Under the pieces are notes generated by a model. That model made no database searches, was not told the DNA's origin, and saw nothing but the letters and a program-made list of their open reading frames with translations. From Citrobacter sp. Res13-Sevr-PEB04-36 (lineage in GTDB: Bacteria; Pseudomonadota; Gammaproteobacteria; Enterobacterales; Enterobacteriaceae): a DNA stretch of 64,000 nucleotides. Every line of letters begins with the position of its first letter. Within the stretch, counting starts at the first letter, position 1. Positions 50,180 through 59,444 of the stretch are shown in pieces. The position numbers and the translations under genes are program-made. The stretch spans positions 88,552 through 152,551 of the forward strand of contig NZ_JADABY010000023.1 in the NCBI RefSeq assembly GCF_015672735.1. Direction: 5' to 3'.

Positions 50180-50725
50180 TTAAGTATAGACCCCACCCTG
50201 TAATCGCGGCGCCGAATGCGACATTATCGCCAGAATATCGGCCACAACCAGTGAGGGTTCAAGGGTTGCATCAACGATAAAGTGCGCTGCTGCGCGATAC
50301 AGTTCGTCGCGCTGTTCAAGCACCTCTTGCACCTCTTCGGTTAACGGCTTACCGGTTAAGGTCGGGCGCAATCCCTCTTCAGGTGCCGCTTCCAGGCGAT
50401 TCACCAGAACCGATACCGGTGCACTTAAATAAATAACCGTGCCGTTATTTCGCATGTAGTGACGATTATATTCAGTAAGAATAATGCCGCCGCCGGTCGC
50501 AATAACCGTTGAAGGGGCGGTCACGGCCTGCAGAGCGGTCGTTTCCTGAGCACGAAATCCTTCCCATCCTTCTCTCTCAACGATCTCGGCGACGGTCATT
50601 TGCACATGTGATTGCAGCCAGCGATCGGTATCAACAAACTGGAAGTCGATAGCTTTCGCCAGCGCCATACCGGTTGTTGTCTTACCACACCCCCGCGGGC
50701 CAACAAGAAAAAGAGGTTGCGTCAT
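50180..50725 (-). CDS. aroL: Shikimate kinase II
   Basis: ATP-dependent phosphorylation of shikimate in aromatic amino acid synthesis. 181 aa. P-loop GPRGCGKTT is at 9-17; the DTDR and [11 protein letters not shown] motifs bind substrate. It is a few residues longer than the 174-aa E. coli enzyme because of the tail [10 protein letters not shown]. The promoter region carries one TrpR and at least two TyrR sites, so it is repressed by tyrosine and tryptophan. Confidence 0.96.
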   Translation of the reverse strand: MTQPLFLVGPRGCGKTTTGMALAKAIDFQFVDTDRWLQSHVQMTVAEIVEREGWEGFRAQETTALQAVTAPSTVIATGGGIILTEYNRHYMRNNGTVIYLSAPVSVLVNRLEAAPEEGLRPTLTGKPLTEEVQEVLEQRDELYRAAAHFIVDATLEPSLVVADILAIMSHSAPRLQGGVYT

Positions 50726-50784
50726 CGCAGAAATTCCCCAGAGAGCCGCCCACGAGCGGGATCTGATGCTGTTAAAGTTATAAT

Positions 50785-50804
50785 CATACCATCAAACTAG
50801 TACA
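50785..50804 (-). promoter_or_regulatory. TrpR operator of aroL
   Basis: The minus strand reads TGTACTAGTTTGATGGTATG, which includes the CTAGT core of the trp operator and, from memory, equals the E. coli aroL site. It lies 60-80 bases before the aroL ATG. Confidence 0.8.
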
Positions 50805-50813
50805 TCACCAAAA

Positions 50814-50831
50814 TGTAAAGAATAAATTCCA
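50814..50831 (-). promoter_or_regulatory. TyrR box (weak) of aroL
   Basis: TGTAAA-N6-ATTCCA, a TyrR box with one good half (TGTAAA) and one poor half, next to the TrpR site. Weak boxes need tyrosine for TyrR binding. Confidence 0.65.
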
Positions 50832-50888
50832 CCCCAGACTTAAAAGCCCATTAAGCCTTACTATAACAAGATTTCACAACGATGAAAG

Positions 50889-50906
50889 TGTAAAAAATAA
50901 ATTACA
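50889..50906 (-). promoter_or_regulatory. TyrR box (strong) of aroL
   Basis: TGTAAA-N6-ATTACA, 11 of 12 defined positions of the TyrR palindrome TGTAAA-N6-TTTACA. It lies about 165 bases before aroL, just past the yaiI stop. Confidence 0.72.
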
Positions 50907-50910
50907 TTTG

Positions 50911-51366
50911 TTATTTTCTGCGCTGAACTTCCAGCCACCACTTATCCAGTTCAGCGGCAAAATGCTGCCTGTCACGCGGAGAGAGCGTGTCCGGGCCTCC
51001 GGTCTGGATCCCACTGGCACGTAGCGTATCCATAAAATCGCGCATCGTCAGACGTTCACGGATGGTCGCTTCGGTATAGCGTTCGCCTCGCGGATTCAGC
51101 GCTGCAGCCCCTTTCTCGATGACTTCAGAGGCCAGAGGGATATCAGCCGTTATCACCAAATCACCAGCGCTACACTGGCGCACAATCTCGTTGTCGGCAA
51201 CATCAAACCCGGCGGGGACACGTAATGTACGGATAAAACGCGAAGGTGGCACGCGCAAACTCTGATTGGCGACCAAAATCAGCGGCATCTGCATACGCTC
51301 AGAGGCCCGATACAAAATATCTTTAATCACATTCGGACACGCATCCGCATCCACCCATATTGTCAT
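50911..51366 (-). CDS. yaiI: YaiI, UPF0178 family protein
   Basis: 151-aa cytosolic protein of the UPF0178 (YaiI/YqxD) family, of unknown function, with a PIN-like fold. The start [16 protein letters not shown] carries the conserved Asp pair and [20 protein letters not shown] the later motif. It is divergent from proC; its end abuts the aroL control region. Confidence 0.92.
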   Translation of the reverse strand: MTIWVDADACPNVIKDILYRASERMQMPLILVANQSLRVPPSRFIRTLRVPAGFDVADNEIVRQCSAGDLVITADIPLASEVIEKGAAALNPRGERYTEATIRERLTMRDFMDTLRASGIQTGGPDTLSPRDRQHFAAELDKWWLEVQRRK

Positions 51367-51479
51367 AACACCTCCAGGTTACTGTGCAATCGTGCATTGT
51401 CTCGTGCTTTTACTTTCCGGCAAAGTGCTGTTTCTCCTTCTGAACACATCCATTCCGCGCTAAGCTTAACCTTCCCAGG

Positions 51480-51514
51480 TATACCCTAAGTAATTCAAAA
51501 GTATGACGGGTATA
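51480..51514. repeat. ERIC remnant (both ends, no core)
   Basis: TATACCCTAAGTAATTC followed two bases later by AAGTATGACGGGTATA. These are the outer ends of an ERIC element joined after loss of the ~90-bp core. It lies 33 bases before proC. Confidence 0.75.
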
Positions 51515-51547
51515 AAACAATGAATATCACGCATAGGGAGTGACAAG

Positions 51548-52357
51548 ATGGACAAGAAAATTGGTTTTATTGGCTGCGGCAATATGGGCAAAGCCATTCT
51601 TGGAGGTATGATCGCCAGCGGTCAGGTTCTCCCCGGACAAATCTGGGTCTATACCCCCTCTCCTGATAAAGTCGCCGCGCTGCACGACCAGTACGGTATT
51701 AATGCCGCACAGTCAGCGCAAGAAGTCGCCCAAATTGCCGATATCGTCTTCGGTGCCGTGAAACCTGGCATCATGGTTAAGGTGCTGAGTGAAATCACCT
51801 CCAGCCTGAACAAAGACTCATTGGTCGTCTCTATTGCCGCTGGCGTCACGCTCGATCAGCTTGCCCGCGCCCTGGGCCATGACCGTAAAATTATCCGCGC
51901 GATGCCCAATACGCCGTCGCTGGTCAATGCGGGCATGACCTCCGTAACGCCAAACGCGCTGGTGACGCCAGAAGATACGGCTGATGTTTTAAATATTTTC
52001 CGCTGCTTTGGCGAAGCCGAAGTGATTGCGGAATCGATGATTCACCCGGTCGTCGGTGTCAGCGGTTCCGCACCGGCATACGTGTTTATGTTTATCGAAG
52101 CCATGGCAGATGCGGCCGTACAAGGTGGAATGCCCCGCGCGCAGGCCTATAAATTCGCCGCGCAGGCGGTAATGGGATCAGCCAAAATGGTACTCGAAAC
52201 GGGGAAACATCCCGGAGAGCTGAAGGATATGGTGTGCTCGCCTGGCGGAACAACCATTGAAGCGGTGCGTGTCCTGGAAGCGCGCGGTTTCCGTTCTTCA
52301 GTCATTGAAGCGATGGTTAAGTGCATGGAGCAATCAGAAAAACTCAGCAAATCCTGA
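51548..52357 (+). CDS. proC: Pyrroline-5-carboxylate reductase
   Basis: Last step of proline synthesis, reducing pyrroline-5-carboxylate with NADPH. 269 aa. Rossmann motif GCGNMG is at 9-14, and the family signature runs through VCSPGGTTIEAVRVLE near 231-246. The AGGGAGTGACAAG region gives the ribosome site. It is divergent from yaiI and convergent with dgcC, with 15 bases between stops. Confidence 0.97.
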   Translation: MDKKIGFIGCGNMGKAILGGMIASGQVLPGQIWVYTPSPDKVAALHDQYGINAAQSAQEVAQIADIVFGAVKPGIMVKVLSEITSSLNKDSLVVSIAAGVTLDQLARALGHDRKIIRAMPNTPSLVNAGMTSVTPNALVTPEDTADVLNIFRCFGEAEVIAESMIHPVVGVSGSAPAYVFMFIEAMADAAVQGGMPRAQAYKFAAQAVMGSAKMVLETGKHPGELKDMVCSPGGTTIEAVRVLEARGFRSSVIEAMVKCMEQSEKLSKS

Positions 52358-52372
52358 GTGGGCAACCGGACG

Positions 52373-53488
52373 TCAGGCCGCCGCTTCAGTGCGGTTACGT
52401 CCGGAATTCTTTGCTTTGTAAAGGGCCATATCCGCTGATTTCAACCATTCTCGATAATGTTCCGTATCTGAGGTCAGGGACGCAACGCCAACGCTGATAC
52501 GCAGTGCAACCTGCGGGGCGCAGGACAATCTCAACAGGCTGAGTCGTTCGTGGACACGAGACATGGCGGCGATAGCGCTGGCCGCAGGTGTACCGCACAT
52601 AATCACAGCAAACTCATCACCACCAAAGCGCCCGATCACATCGCTGCCGCGCAGCGTCATCTGGAGCTGACGCGTCAGCGCCACAATAGCCTCATCGCCA
52701 ACGTCATGGCCCCAGGTATCATTGATACTCTTGAAGTGGTCGATATCGATAATCAGTAACGTGGCTTCGCGCTGGTGACGACGACAATTATCAAATTCAT
52801 TGCGCAGTAAAAGCTCCCAATGGCGTCGGTTATACACACCGGTCATACCATCCCGCGTGCTCATCACCTGCAACCGACGCTTGTGCTCGGCCAACTTGAT
52901 GACCGTCTGGTAGCTCACCCAGGCAAACAGTATCGGATACAACACCAACACCGGCAGAGACAGTAGCACGCTCACCTGCGTACTGTTGAGCGCCACCGGG
53001 ATGTCCGTCAGTTGCAGGGTGACCAGACATGAGACAATCGTCAACACCAGACCGGCGATGAATAACCGTATTCCGCCTGCACCCATCAGGTTGATACAGA
53101 TAATCATCAGTAGAGCCGTCGACGGTAGCAGGTTTACTCCCATCAGCCCTATCCACATTCCCGAGAGAATCGCATCGGCTTTTAAGTTGGTGAATTCGCT
53201 ATGCATCGGGTCATCTGCTTTGCCCGCCAGCTGCCATGCCAGATGCGGCCAGACAAAGGCCCATCCCACCAGTAAAAGCCACCAACCTCCGGTGATCGGC
53301 TGCGACACCAGGACCGACGCGATAGGGAAAAACATTCCGCCCAGTCCCACCGCGCGCGGCAGCCTGATCCGTCGGGCAAATCGCAGTCCGGAACGCTGAT
53401 GGTCATTTTGATGAAGCGATAAAAAGGCTTCACTCGGGACGACCTTTTTTTGATAGAAATTTTCATCATTCATCGTATTTAGGAACAT
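52373..53488 (-). CDS. dgcC: Diguanylate cyclase DgcC (AdrA)
   Basis: Membrane diguanylate cyclase that in E. coli and Salmonella makes c-di-GMP activating cellulose synthase, under CsgD control. 371 aa: N-terminal MASE2 membrane domain (~45-195, several helices), then a GGDEF domain with the intact GGDEF at 289-293. The inhibitory I-site RxxD is at 280-283. Both Met1 and Met6 are possible starts; Met1 equals the E. coli length. It should be active. Confidence 0.95.
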   Translation of the reverse strand: MFLNTMNDENFYQKKVVPSEAFLSLHQNDHQRSGLRFARRIRLPRAVGLGGMFFPIASVLVSQPITGGWWLLLVGWAFVWPHLAWQLAGKADDPMHSEFTNLKADAILSGMWIGLMGVNLLPSTALLMIICINLMGAGGIRLFIAGLVLTIVSCLVTLQLTDIPVALNSTQVSVLLSLPVLVLYPILFAWVSYQTVIKLAEHKRRLQVMSTRDGMTGVYNRRHWELLLRNEFDNCRRHQREATLLIIDIDHFKSINDTWGHDVGDEAIVALTRQLQMTLRGSDVIGRFGGDEFAVIMCGTPAASAIAAMSRVHERLSLLRLSCAPQVALRISVGVASLTSDTEHYREWLKSADMALYKAKNSGRNRTEAAA

Positions 53489-53587
53489 TCTGAAACAAAT
53501 TTCCCAAATTATAGAAAGGGGGTCGTGCGCGGGAGTATGATATTTCGGGTGAGCGAATTTCGCTGCTCACCCTTATGTACTACGCAA

Positions 53588-53908
53588 TTACGCTGATTTT
53601 TTCAGGCAGGCACTCATAAATTTATTGCGATCGTCGCCTTTCAGCGACTGCTCCGTTGCCTGAACATTACATTCACGCATCTTCTGTTGCTGTGGCGTCA
53701 GGCTCTTTTCCTCAGGGGCCGATTTACTGTTTTTCAGGCAATCGCTCATATAGGTCTTGCGCGCATCCCCTTTTAAGGTTTGCGCTGTCGCCTGCTGGTT
53801 GCAAGTGGTCATCCGTTGTTGTTGCGGGGTTAGCGTCTTCTCGGCAGCGCCGGCGGTAGTTAAAAAAAGCAGACCAAATAGCAACGTCATGACTAATGAT
53901 ATTTTCAT
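53588..53908 (-). CDS. psiF: PsiF, phosphate-starvation-inducible protein
   Basis: 106-aa small secreted protein of unknown function. A signal peptide (LLFGLLFLTTAGA) is followed by two copies of a ~35-residue repeat of the form LTPQQQ-M-CN-QAT-Q-LKGD-R--YM--CLK. Each copy holds two Cys, probably disulfide-bonded in the periplasm. ATG 53908 gives the signal; a longer frame adds 10 residues. It lies after phoA, as in E. coli, where it is phosphate-starvation induced. Confidence 0.94.
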   Translation of the reverse strand: MKISLVMTLLFGLLFLTTAGAAEKTLTPQQQRMTTCNQQATAQTLKGDARKTYMSDCLKNSKSAPEEKSLTPQQQKMRECNVQATEQSLKGDDRNKFMSACLKKSA

Positions 53909-53961
53909 AGCACCTTCCTTTTCTGAACGACGAGACACAGATAAGTCTGGCTGCTAACGAC

Positions 53962-54000
53962 AAAAAAACCACCCGACAGCAAAAGTAATGCCACCGGGCG
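53962..54000 (-). terminator. Candidate terminator of phoA
   Basis: On the minus strand CGCCCG pairs with CGGGTG (one G-U) and a run of seven T follows, directly after the phoA stop. Stem is short; read-through into psiF is possible. Confidence 0.5.
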
Positions 54001-54005
54001 TGTGC

Positions 54006-55421
54006 TTATTTCAGCCCTAAGGCTGATTTCATGGTGTAGAACAGATCGGTCTGGTCAGTCAGACCAACCACATTCGCCGCATGCGGCCCATAGGCAGCAA
54101 TACGCAGTTGGCTGCCCGTATGCTCCTGAGACTCCTCTTCGGAGTTGCCGTAGCTGATGACCATCACCGCGCCGTCTTTGGTATTCAGCGCCTGAGTCAG
54201 GCCGGGTGCTTTGGTATCCGGCGCCACAATCTGGCTGGCATGCGCGTGGTCAGCGGTCACCACCACCAGCGTATTACCCTCTTTCTTTGCAAAGGCCAGC
54301 GCTCGCTGTACGGCCTCATCCAGATCGACCGTTTCACCAATCTGCCCGCACGGATTAGCGGCGTGATCCTGTTTATCGATGGACGCGCCTTCCACCTGCA
54401 GGAAGAAGCCTTTTTCATTTTGGCTTAACAGCTCAATCGCTTTATCCGTCATCTGTGCCAGTGTCGGCACCGTGTCGTTACGTTTGGCGTTTGGCGTACA
54501 GGTCACAGTCGGCTTATCAATATTGCCATGATAAGAGGCTTTCGGTCCTTCCCAACGCACCGGCATGTTACCTTCAGAGAACAACCCCAGCAGCGGTTTA
54601 TCCTGGCTGGCGTCAGTAATCGCCGCAAGCGATGCGGCGTCGCTCACCAACTGATAGCCGCGTATCTGCGCCTGCTCACGCAGCGTCTTACCCTGCCATT
54701 CACCTGCAGCAGCGGTTTCAGCAAACGTTTTTGCCCCGCCTCCTAGCGTAACGTCAGCACGAGCATTCAATAATTGTTCGGTGATTGACCCTTTGCCGCC
54801 GTTTTCCAGCGCATTAGTCGGGCATTTTTCACGGGTCACGCTCGGACCGTAGCATTTACGTGACGTCACATGCGCAACCAGCGCAGCTGGAGTGGCATCC
54901 TGTAATTCAGCGGTAGAAACATTGCCTGTCGCCAGGCCTGCAGCTTTTGCCATTTCCAGAATCGTGGTGTGATCTTTTTCATGGATATCAACGCCCAGCG
55001 CACCATTATAGGATTTAACCCCGGTGGTCCACGCCGTGGCAGAAGCCGCAGAATCGGTCACATAATCGGGTTTACCCGTTTTTTTATCCAGGGAATAGTG
55101 GGTGTATTGCCCGGTCAGGGGTAACGCATCAATCCCTTTAAAAAAGCCGCCCGCGCCTTCGGCATAATTTCGCGCTGCGGTAATTTCTGAGTCACCCATA
55201 CCATCACCGATCAGCAAAATAATATTTTTAGCCGGTTTATCAATCAGTGAATCACGCAGAGCGGCCGTTTGATCGCTGGTTAATCGGCGAGCGCCACCCG
55301 GCGCTGTGATATCACCCTGAGCAGCACGATTATCCATCACCGGCACAGCAGATGATTCTGCATAAATAACCGGGGTAAACAGCAAAGGTAACAGGGCAAT
55401 AGCAAGTGCGCTTTGTTTCAC
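54006..55421 (-). CDS. phoA: Alkaline phosphatase
   Basis: Periplasmic Zn/Mg phosphomonoesterase that frees phosphate under starvation. 471-aa precursor with a 21-residue signal ending near VIYA. The nucleophilic Ser is residue 124 (DSAAS; Ser102 of the mature enzyme). Metal ligands are in GDGMGDSE (~72-79) and TADHAHASQ. Start codon GTG at 55421, as in E. coli. A Pho box and -10 are visible upstream. Confidence 0.97.
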   Translation of the reverse strand: MKQSALAIALLPLLFTPVIYAESSAVPVMDNRAAQGDITAPGGARRLTSDQTAALRDSLIDKPAKNIILLIGDGMGDSEITAARNYAEGAGGFFKGIDALPLTGQYTHYSLDKKTGKPDYVTDSAASATAWTTGVKSYNGALGVDIHEKDHTTILEMAKAAGLATGNVSTAELQDATPAALVAHVTSRKCYGPSVTREKCPTNALENGGKGSITEQLLNARADVTLGGGAKTFAETAAAGEWQGKTLREQAQIRGYQLVSDAASLAAITDASQDKPLLGLFSEGNMPVRWEGPKASYHGNIDKPTVTCTPNAKRNDTVPTLAQMTDKAIELLSQNEKGFFLQVEGASIDKQDHAANPCGQIGETVDLDEAVQRALAFAKKEGNTLVVVTADHAHASQIVAPDTKAPGLTQALNTKDGAVMVISYGNSEEESQEHTGSQLRIAAYGPHAANVVGLTDQTDLFYTMKSALGLK

Positions 55422-55465
55422 TTTATTTTCTCCATGTATAAATACGGTAAAATTAAAACAAAGCG

Positions 55466-55500
55466 ACTATAAGTATTTGATGTGACACTTTTATGATGAT
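55466..55500 (-). promoter_or_regulatory. Pho box and -10 of phoA
   Basis: The minus strand has TCATCATAAAAGTGTCAC (55482-55499), close to the PhoB site CTGTCATAAAGTTGTCAC of E. coli phoA. TATAGT at 55466-55471 follows after 10 bases as -10, with no -35, as usual for Pho promoters. Confidence 0.82.
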
Positions 55501-55527
55501 TTATCGTCGTGCGGTCCCACAGAGACC

Positions 55528-55770
55528 TCAATACGCTTTTGGCACCCTCTCACCAACATCATGCAAGGTTGTTAAACAGGCTGGCATGCGGCTTACACCG
55601 GCCAGTGCGCCCTCAAGATGACGAATAAATATTTGCTGCTCATGCTTCGCCATCGTATGCATCATCTCCATGATGACGCGCTCTAAGGTTTCTACCTGAG
55701 CGGCGAGGTCCTGTGACTCTTCTTCTTTTTGGGCAAGTTTAAGTAACAACTCAGTGACGAGATTTTTCAT
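55528..55770 (-). CDS. iraP: IraP, anti-adaptor protecting sigma-S
   Basis: Small protein that binds RssB and stops sigma-S delivery to ClpXP. In E. coli it responds to phosphate starvation (ppGpp), in Salmonella to low Mg through PhoP. 80 aa, slightly shorter than the 86 of E. coli. It is mainly a coiled coil ([20 protein letters not shown] near 11-30) with a helical tail. It is upstream of phoA but has its own leader; a PhoP-box-like sequence lies at 55848-55864. Confidence 0.92.
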   Translation of the reverse strand: MKNLVTELLLKLAQKEEESQDLAAQVETLERVIMEMMHTMAKHEQQIFIRHLEGALAGVSRMPACLTTLHDVGERVPKAY

Positions 55771-55978
55771 TTGCGTATTCCCTTAACAAAATATGGGTCA
55801 CGGTAGCATTATGGCTCTCAACTGCCTAGTGGATGAAAGTTGTATTTTTAACAGAAATAAAACGTTTTGCGAAAACAATCACACCACAAAATAAGATGAA
55901 TTAGGTATTACGACAGAATTATTCAATATAAAAGAGTGAAGAGATTAATAATCACTCAAAAATATAATACAAACTTAT

Positions 55979-56013
55979 GGATTAACACCACTGGCAATCA
56001 ACGGTGTTAATCC
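55979..56013 (-). terminator. Stem-loop after the MdtG-like gene
   Basis: GGATTAACACC (55979-55989) and GGTGTTAATCC (56003-56013) are perfect 11-bp complements with a 13-base loop. It begins 6 bases after the gene's stop. No T-run follows, so the end may be Rho-dependent or the hairpin may protect the 3' end. Confidence 0.5.
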
Positions 56014-56018
56014 GACAT

Positions 56019-57215
56019 TCAACGTGCGCGACGCCGACGTCGCAATGCGACAGCCAACTGCCAGATGTTAATCAACACAATGCTCGCAGTCGCGATAAAC
56101 ACCCAGCGAAAACCGGCCATTGCCGACACAGTTGCTCCCATCAATGGTCCCGCGACATTGCCAAGATACATAAACGACTGGTTATAGCCAAAAATACGCC
56201 CGGTAATCTGGTCGCTGGAGTATTTCACCAACAGCGTCTGCACGGCGGGAAGCATCGCGCCATCGGCAAAGCCAAGCAGGAAACGCAATACTCCCAACTG
56301 CAACGGCGTTGTGACCCAGGACATGGCGAAAAACAGCACCACGGCAAAGATAAGCGTCGCCATGAGGATCCGTTCAGTTCCCACCCGATCGCCTAATTTG
56401 CCCAATCGAGGGGCTGAAATCAGCGCCGATATCCCAGGTACTGAGGCAATCAGCCCGCTGAGAAAGGCAATATTGCTGCTGTCTGGCACCATCGATTTGA
56501 TAAACAACGCCAGAATGGGGCCAATAGAACCATTACACAACTGGATAACCATGGTGGTAAAGAACAGGCTAATCACCAGTGCCGGATAAGGGAGAGAGGC
56601 GAACACAGCTTTGCCGCTTAAACGTTCACTTTTTTTAATCGTCGGGCGCACGCCCTCTTTAATGAAGAACAGCGTGACCAGGAAACTGACCACCAGCAAC
56701 CCGGCGGTAATACAGAATACCGCACGCAAGCCCACATGGTCGGCGATAAAACCACCCATCAGCGGTCCGCCAATCACCCCGCTAATCTGTGCCGTAGAGA
56801 GCGTACTCAGTGCCCAGCCGCTGCGCTCGCGTGGAACTTGCGACGCCACCAGCGCCATTGCATTGGGGATGTATCCCGACGTTAACCCCATCACACCGCG
56901 CAGCAGGAAAAGCTGCCAGACATTGGTGGCAAAGGCCTGCAATAAAATCGCAATCGCCATCCCGAGAGAAGCGCGCAGCAGCATTAGCTTACGCCCTTTA
57001 CGATCGGCTAAACTGCCCCACATCGGCGAAACAATGGCAGAAATCAGAAACGTAACGCTAAACGTTAACCCGGACCACATCGACAGAGCTTCATGCGAGG
57101 TCACCCCGAGCTGGGAGACATAGAGTGGTAAAAAAGGCAGGATTTGGCTGATCGCCAGTCCGGTAAAAAAGCACCCGAACCAAACGGAAATAAGGTTAAC
57201 TCTCCAGGATTCCAT
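56019..57215 (-). CDS. MFS drug-efflux-type transporter, MdtG-like
   Basis: 398-aa inner-membrane MFS protein with 12 predicted helices. It clearly resembles E. coli MdtG (YceE), which exports fosfomycin and deoxycholate. Shared segments include [31 protein letters not shown] (MFS motif A), SGLIASVPG and [10 protein letters not shown]. Divergence from MdtG is substantial, so I call it a paralogue, not mdtG itself. E. coli K-12 has no gene between iraP and ddlA. A perfect CRP site lies upstream. Ends in an Arg-rich tail. Substrate unknown. Confidence 0.85.
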   Translation of the reverse strand: MESWRVNLISVWFGCFFTGLAISQILPFLPLYVSQLGVTSHEALSMWSGLTFSVTFLISAIVSPMWGSLADRKGRKLMLLRASLGMAIAILLQAFATNVWQLFLLRGVMGLTSGYIPNAMALVASQVPRERSGWALSTLSTAQISGVIGGPLMGGFIADHVGLRAVFCITAGLLVVSFLVTLFFIKEGVRPTIKKSERLSGKAVFASLPYPALVISLFFTTMVIQLCNGSIGPILALFIKSMVPDSSNIAFLSGLIASVPGISALISAPRLGKLGDRVGTERILMATLIFAVVLFFAMSWVTTPLQLGVLRFLLGFADGAMLPAVQTLLVKYSSDQITGRIFGYNQSFMYLGNVAGPLMGATVSAMAGFRWVFIATASIVLINIWQLAVALRRRRRAR

Positions 57216-57311
57216 AGGGACTCATAACGATAAGTAGCTGAAAACTGCGAGCAGCTTAACAAATTACGTATCCGGACAAGCATCCAGAGGTGCGATACCT
57301 CACAGTTTAGT

Positions 57312-57352
57312 ATTTTATCTCCCCGCTCATCATATTTGTGATATTCATCACA
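57312..57352 (-). promoter_or_regulatory. CRP site and -10 upstream of the MdtG-like gene
   Basis: TGTGATATTCATCACA (57337-57352) is a fully palindromic CRP site with the TGTGA-N6-TCACA form. On the minus strand TAAAAT (57312-57317) is centred 30 bases away, close to class II spacing, and leads into the transporter gene. ddlA starts 164 bases on the other side. Confidence 0.78.
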
Positions 57353-57516
57353 CATAAGCCCTATTTATTACAGGGGAATATGCTTCGAGCATCCTCCACA
57401 GACTCGCTCATTTTCTTCCCTTCTATACGCGTGAAAACATTCTGCCAGAAGCCGAGGAATCCTGCGTTTTGTCGTGGTAATGTATGTGCTTTGCATTCAA
57501 GGAATGGGTTTTTAAG

Positions 57517-58611
57517 ATGGCAAAGTTGCGGGTAGGAATCGTATTTGGTGGTAAATCGGCAGAACATGAAGTGTCATTGCAATCGGCAAAAAATATTGTC
57601 GATGCCATCGATAAGACTCGCTTTGATGTTGTGCTGTTAGGTATTGATAAACAAGGGCAATGGCACGTCAGCGATGCCGGTAGCTATCTGCTTAACGCCA
57701 ACGACCCGGCGCGTATTGCGCTGCGTCCTTCGGCAACCAGCCTGGCGCAGGTACCAGGAAAGCAAGAACACCAGTTGATTGATGCGCACAACGGTCAGCC
57801 GCTGCCGACAGTCGATGTTATTTTCCCTATTGTGCACGGTACGCTGGGTGAAGATGGTTCCCTGCAAGGTATGCTGCGCGTGGCGAATCTACCGTTCGTC
57901 GGTTCCGACGTGCTGGGCTCAGCAGCATGCATGGATAAAGACGTGACTAAGCGTCTGTTGCGCGACGCCGGGTTAAACATCGCGCCATTTATTACGCTCA
58001 CCCGCGCTAATCGTAATAGCATCACCTTCGCTGAAGTTGAATCGCGCCTGGGCTTGCCGCTGTTCGTTAAGCCGGCTAATCAGGGATCGTCCGTTGGCGT
58101 CAGTAAAGTCACCAATGAAGCCCAATACGATCAGGCCGTAGCGCTGGCATTTGAATTCGATCATAAAGTGGTAGTGGAACAAGGGATCGTCGGCCGTGAG
58201 ATCGAATGTGCAGTGTTGGGGAACGATCATCCGCAGGCCAGTACCTGTGGCGAGATCGTTCTGAACAGTGATTTTTACGCCTATGACACCAAATACATTG
58301 ACGATAACGGCGCCAAAGTAGTGGTTCCGGCAGCTATTTCACCGGAGATTAACGACAAGATCCGCGAGATAGCGATCCAGGCTTACCAGGCGCTGGGTTG
58401 TGCTGGCATGGCTCGTGTGGATGTGTTCTTAACCGCAGAAAATGACGTAGTGATCAATGAGATCAACACGCTGCCAGGCTTCACGAATATTAGTATGTAT
58501 CCAAAACTGTGGCAGGCGAGCGGCTTAGGTTATACCGATCTGATCACCCGTCTTATCGAACTGGCGCTGGAGCGTCACGCGGCAAACAGCGCGCTGAAAA
58601 CCAGTATGTAA
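57517..58611 (+). CDS. ddlA: D-alanine--D-alanine ligase A
   Basis: Joins two D-alanines with ATP for the peptidoglycan pentapeptide; the vegetative DdlB lies elsewhere. 364 aa, ATP-grasp fold. [14 protein letters not shown] near 11-24, [12 protein letters not shown] near 100-111 and the metal site [11 protein letters not shown] near 317-327 are the Ddl signatures. ATG 57517 follows AAGGA; an in-frame upstream ATG would add 11 residues. It stands alone, convergent with yaiZ. Confidence 0.97.
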   Translation: MAKLRVGIVFGGKSAEHEVSLQSAKNIVDAIDKTRFDVVLLGIDKQGQWHVSDAGSYLLNANDPARIALRPSATSLAQVPGKQEHQLIDAHNGQPLPTVDVIFPIVHGTLGEDGSLQGMLRVANLPFVGSDVLGSAACMDKDVTKRLLRDAGLNIAPFITLTRANRNSITFAEVESRLGLPLFVKPANQGSSVGVSKVTNEAQYDQAVALAFEFDHKVVVEQGIVGREIECAVLGNDHPQASTCGEIVLNSDFYAYDTKYIDDNGAKVVVPAAISPEINDKIREIAIQAYQALGCAGMARVDVFLTAENDVVINEINTLPGFTNISMYPKLWQASGLGYTDLITRLIELALERHAANSALKTSM

Positions 58612-58619
58612 AATCCGCC

Positions 58620-58647
58620 AGGATGCCCGATAGCTATCGGGCATCCT
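58620..58647. repeat. Perfect 28-bp palindrome at the ddlA-yaiZ junction
   Basis: AGGATGCCCGATAG followed by its exact complement CTATCGGGCATCCT. It overlaps the last codons and stop of yaiZ. The GCCCGATAG/CTATCGGGC arms resemble a shortened REP. No T-run follows on either strand. Confidence 0.75.
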
Positions 58648-58852
58648 GCGTTTCATCATCTTCCACGCGACGACGAATAATCAGCCCGGCCAGCCAAAAG
58701 CTAATCACCCAGGTAACCAGCCCCACCGCATAGGTTTGCCACCCCTTTGCTTCAAATCCCAGTAAGCCCACCACACCATTGAGAATAAAGATAAGCCCAA
58801 TGGCAAACGCGTAATAATGCCAGTCGCGGCGAAGTTTTACAGGCAGGTTCAT
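58634..58852 (-). CDS. yaiZ: YaiZ, small membrane protein
   Basis: 72-aa inner-membrane protein of unknown function, matching E. coli YaiZ. Two helices (about 14-34 and 41-60) flank a short polar loop, with a charged C-terminal tail IRRRVEDDETQDAR. It lies convergent with ddlA; its final codons sit inside a perfect palindrome. No partner gene is suggested by context. Confidence 0.88.
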   Translation of the reverse strand: MNLPVKLRRDWHYYAFAIGLIFILNGVVGLLGFEAKGWQTYAVGLVTWVISFWLAGLIIRRRVEDDETQDAR

Positions 58853-59120
58853 AACAGCTCCGGAGGAATCACAACATCATAAAGACGCATCCTCGCACAT
58901 TTATCTCTGGCGGTCTGTGCCGTATGCGGAATTTCTTAAATGTAATTAAATTTCACTTAAGGTTACACGTTTGTGACGAGGAACATAAAAGCAGAATCCA
59001 GGAATAATCCCTGGCCGAAATTACCATCATTCTGATATTGACAACCCCGAACACCTGTCAGACTCACTGTCAGTTACTGGCATTATGTCAAGAAAAGCAG
59101 GTTGTTTCTGGAGGTCTCTC

Positions 59121-59444
59121 ATGGCTGATTTTACGCTCTCAAAATTCCCGTTTAAGGGCAAGCATCGGGATCCCTCCTCTCTGACCGGAAATATTATCTA
59201 CGCCGTCTTCGTGCTGTTTTGCTTTTGGGTCGGGGCGCAGGTGTTAACCCTGCTGGCTCACGCGCCCGGCATTTATGAACAGCTGATGCAACTGCAAATG
59301 CAGGAAAGCGGACGCCCGCGGATCGAAATTGGTTTAGGCGTCGGAACGATTTTTGGTTTGATTCCCTTCCTGGGTGGCGGCCTGATCCTTGGTGCCATTG
59401 TGACCTTATTACGCTGGCGACAGCGCCATCATAAAGATGACTGA
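59121..59444 (+). CDS. yaiY: YaiY, inner-membrane protein
   Basis: 107-aa protein of unknown function related to E. coli YaiY (102 aa). Two helices (about 25-47 and 75-100) with a short loop [20 protein letters not shown] before the second. ATG 59121 follows GGAGG at good spacing; a longer frame adds 12 residues. Its last 16 bases overlap the end of convergent yaiW. Confidence 0.87.
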   Translation: MADFTLSKFPFKGKHRDPSSLTGNIIYAVFVLFCFWVGAQVLTLLAHAPGIYEQLMQLQMQESGRPRIEIGLGVGTIFGLIPFLGGGLILGAIVTLLRWRQRHHKDD

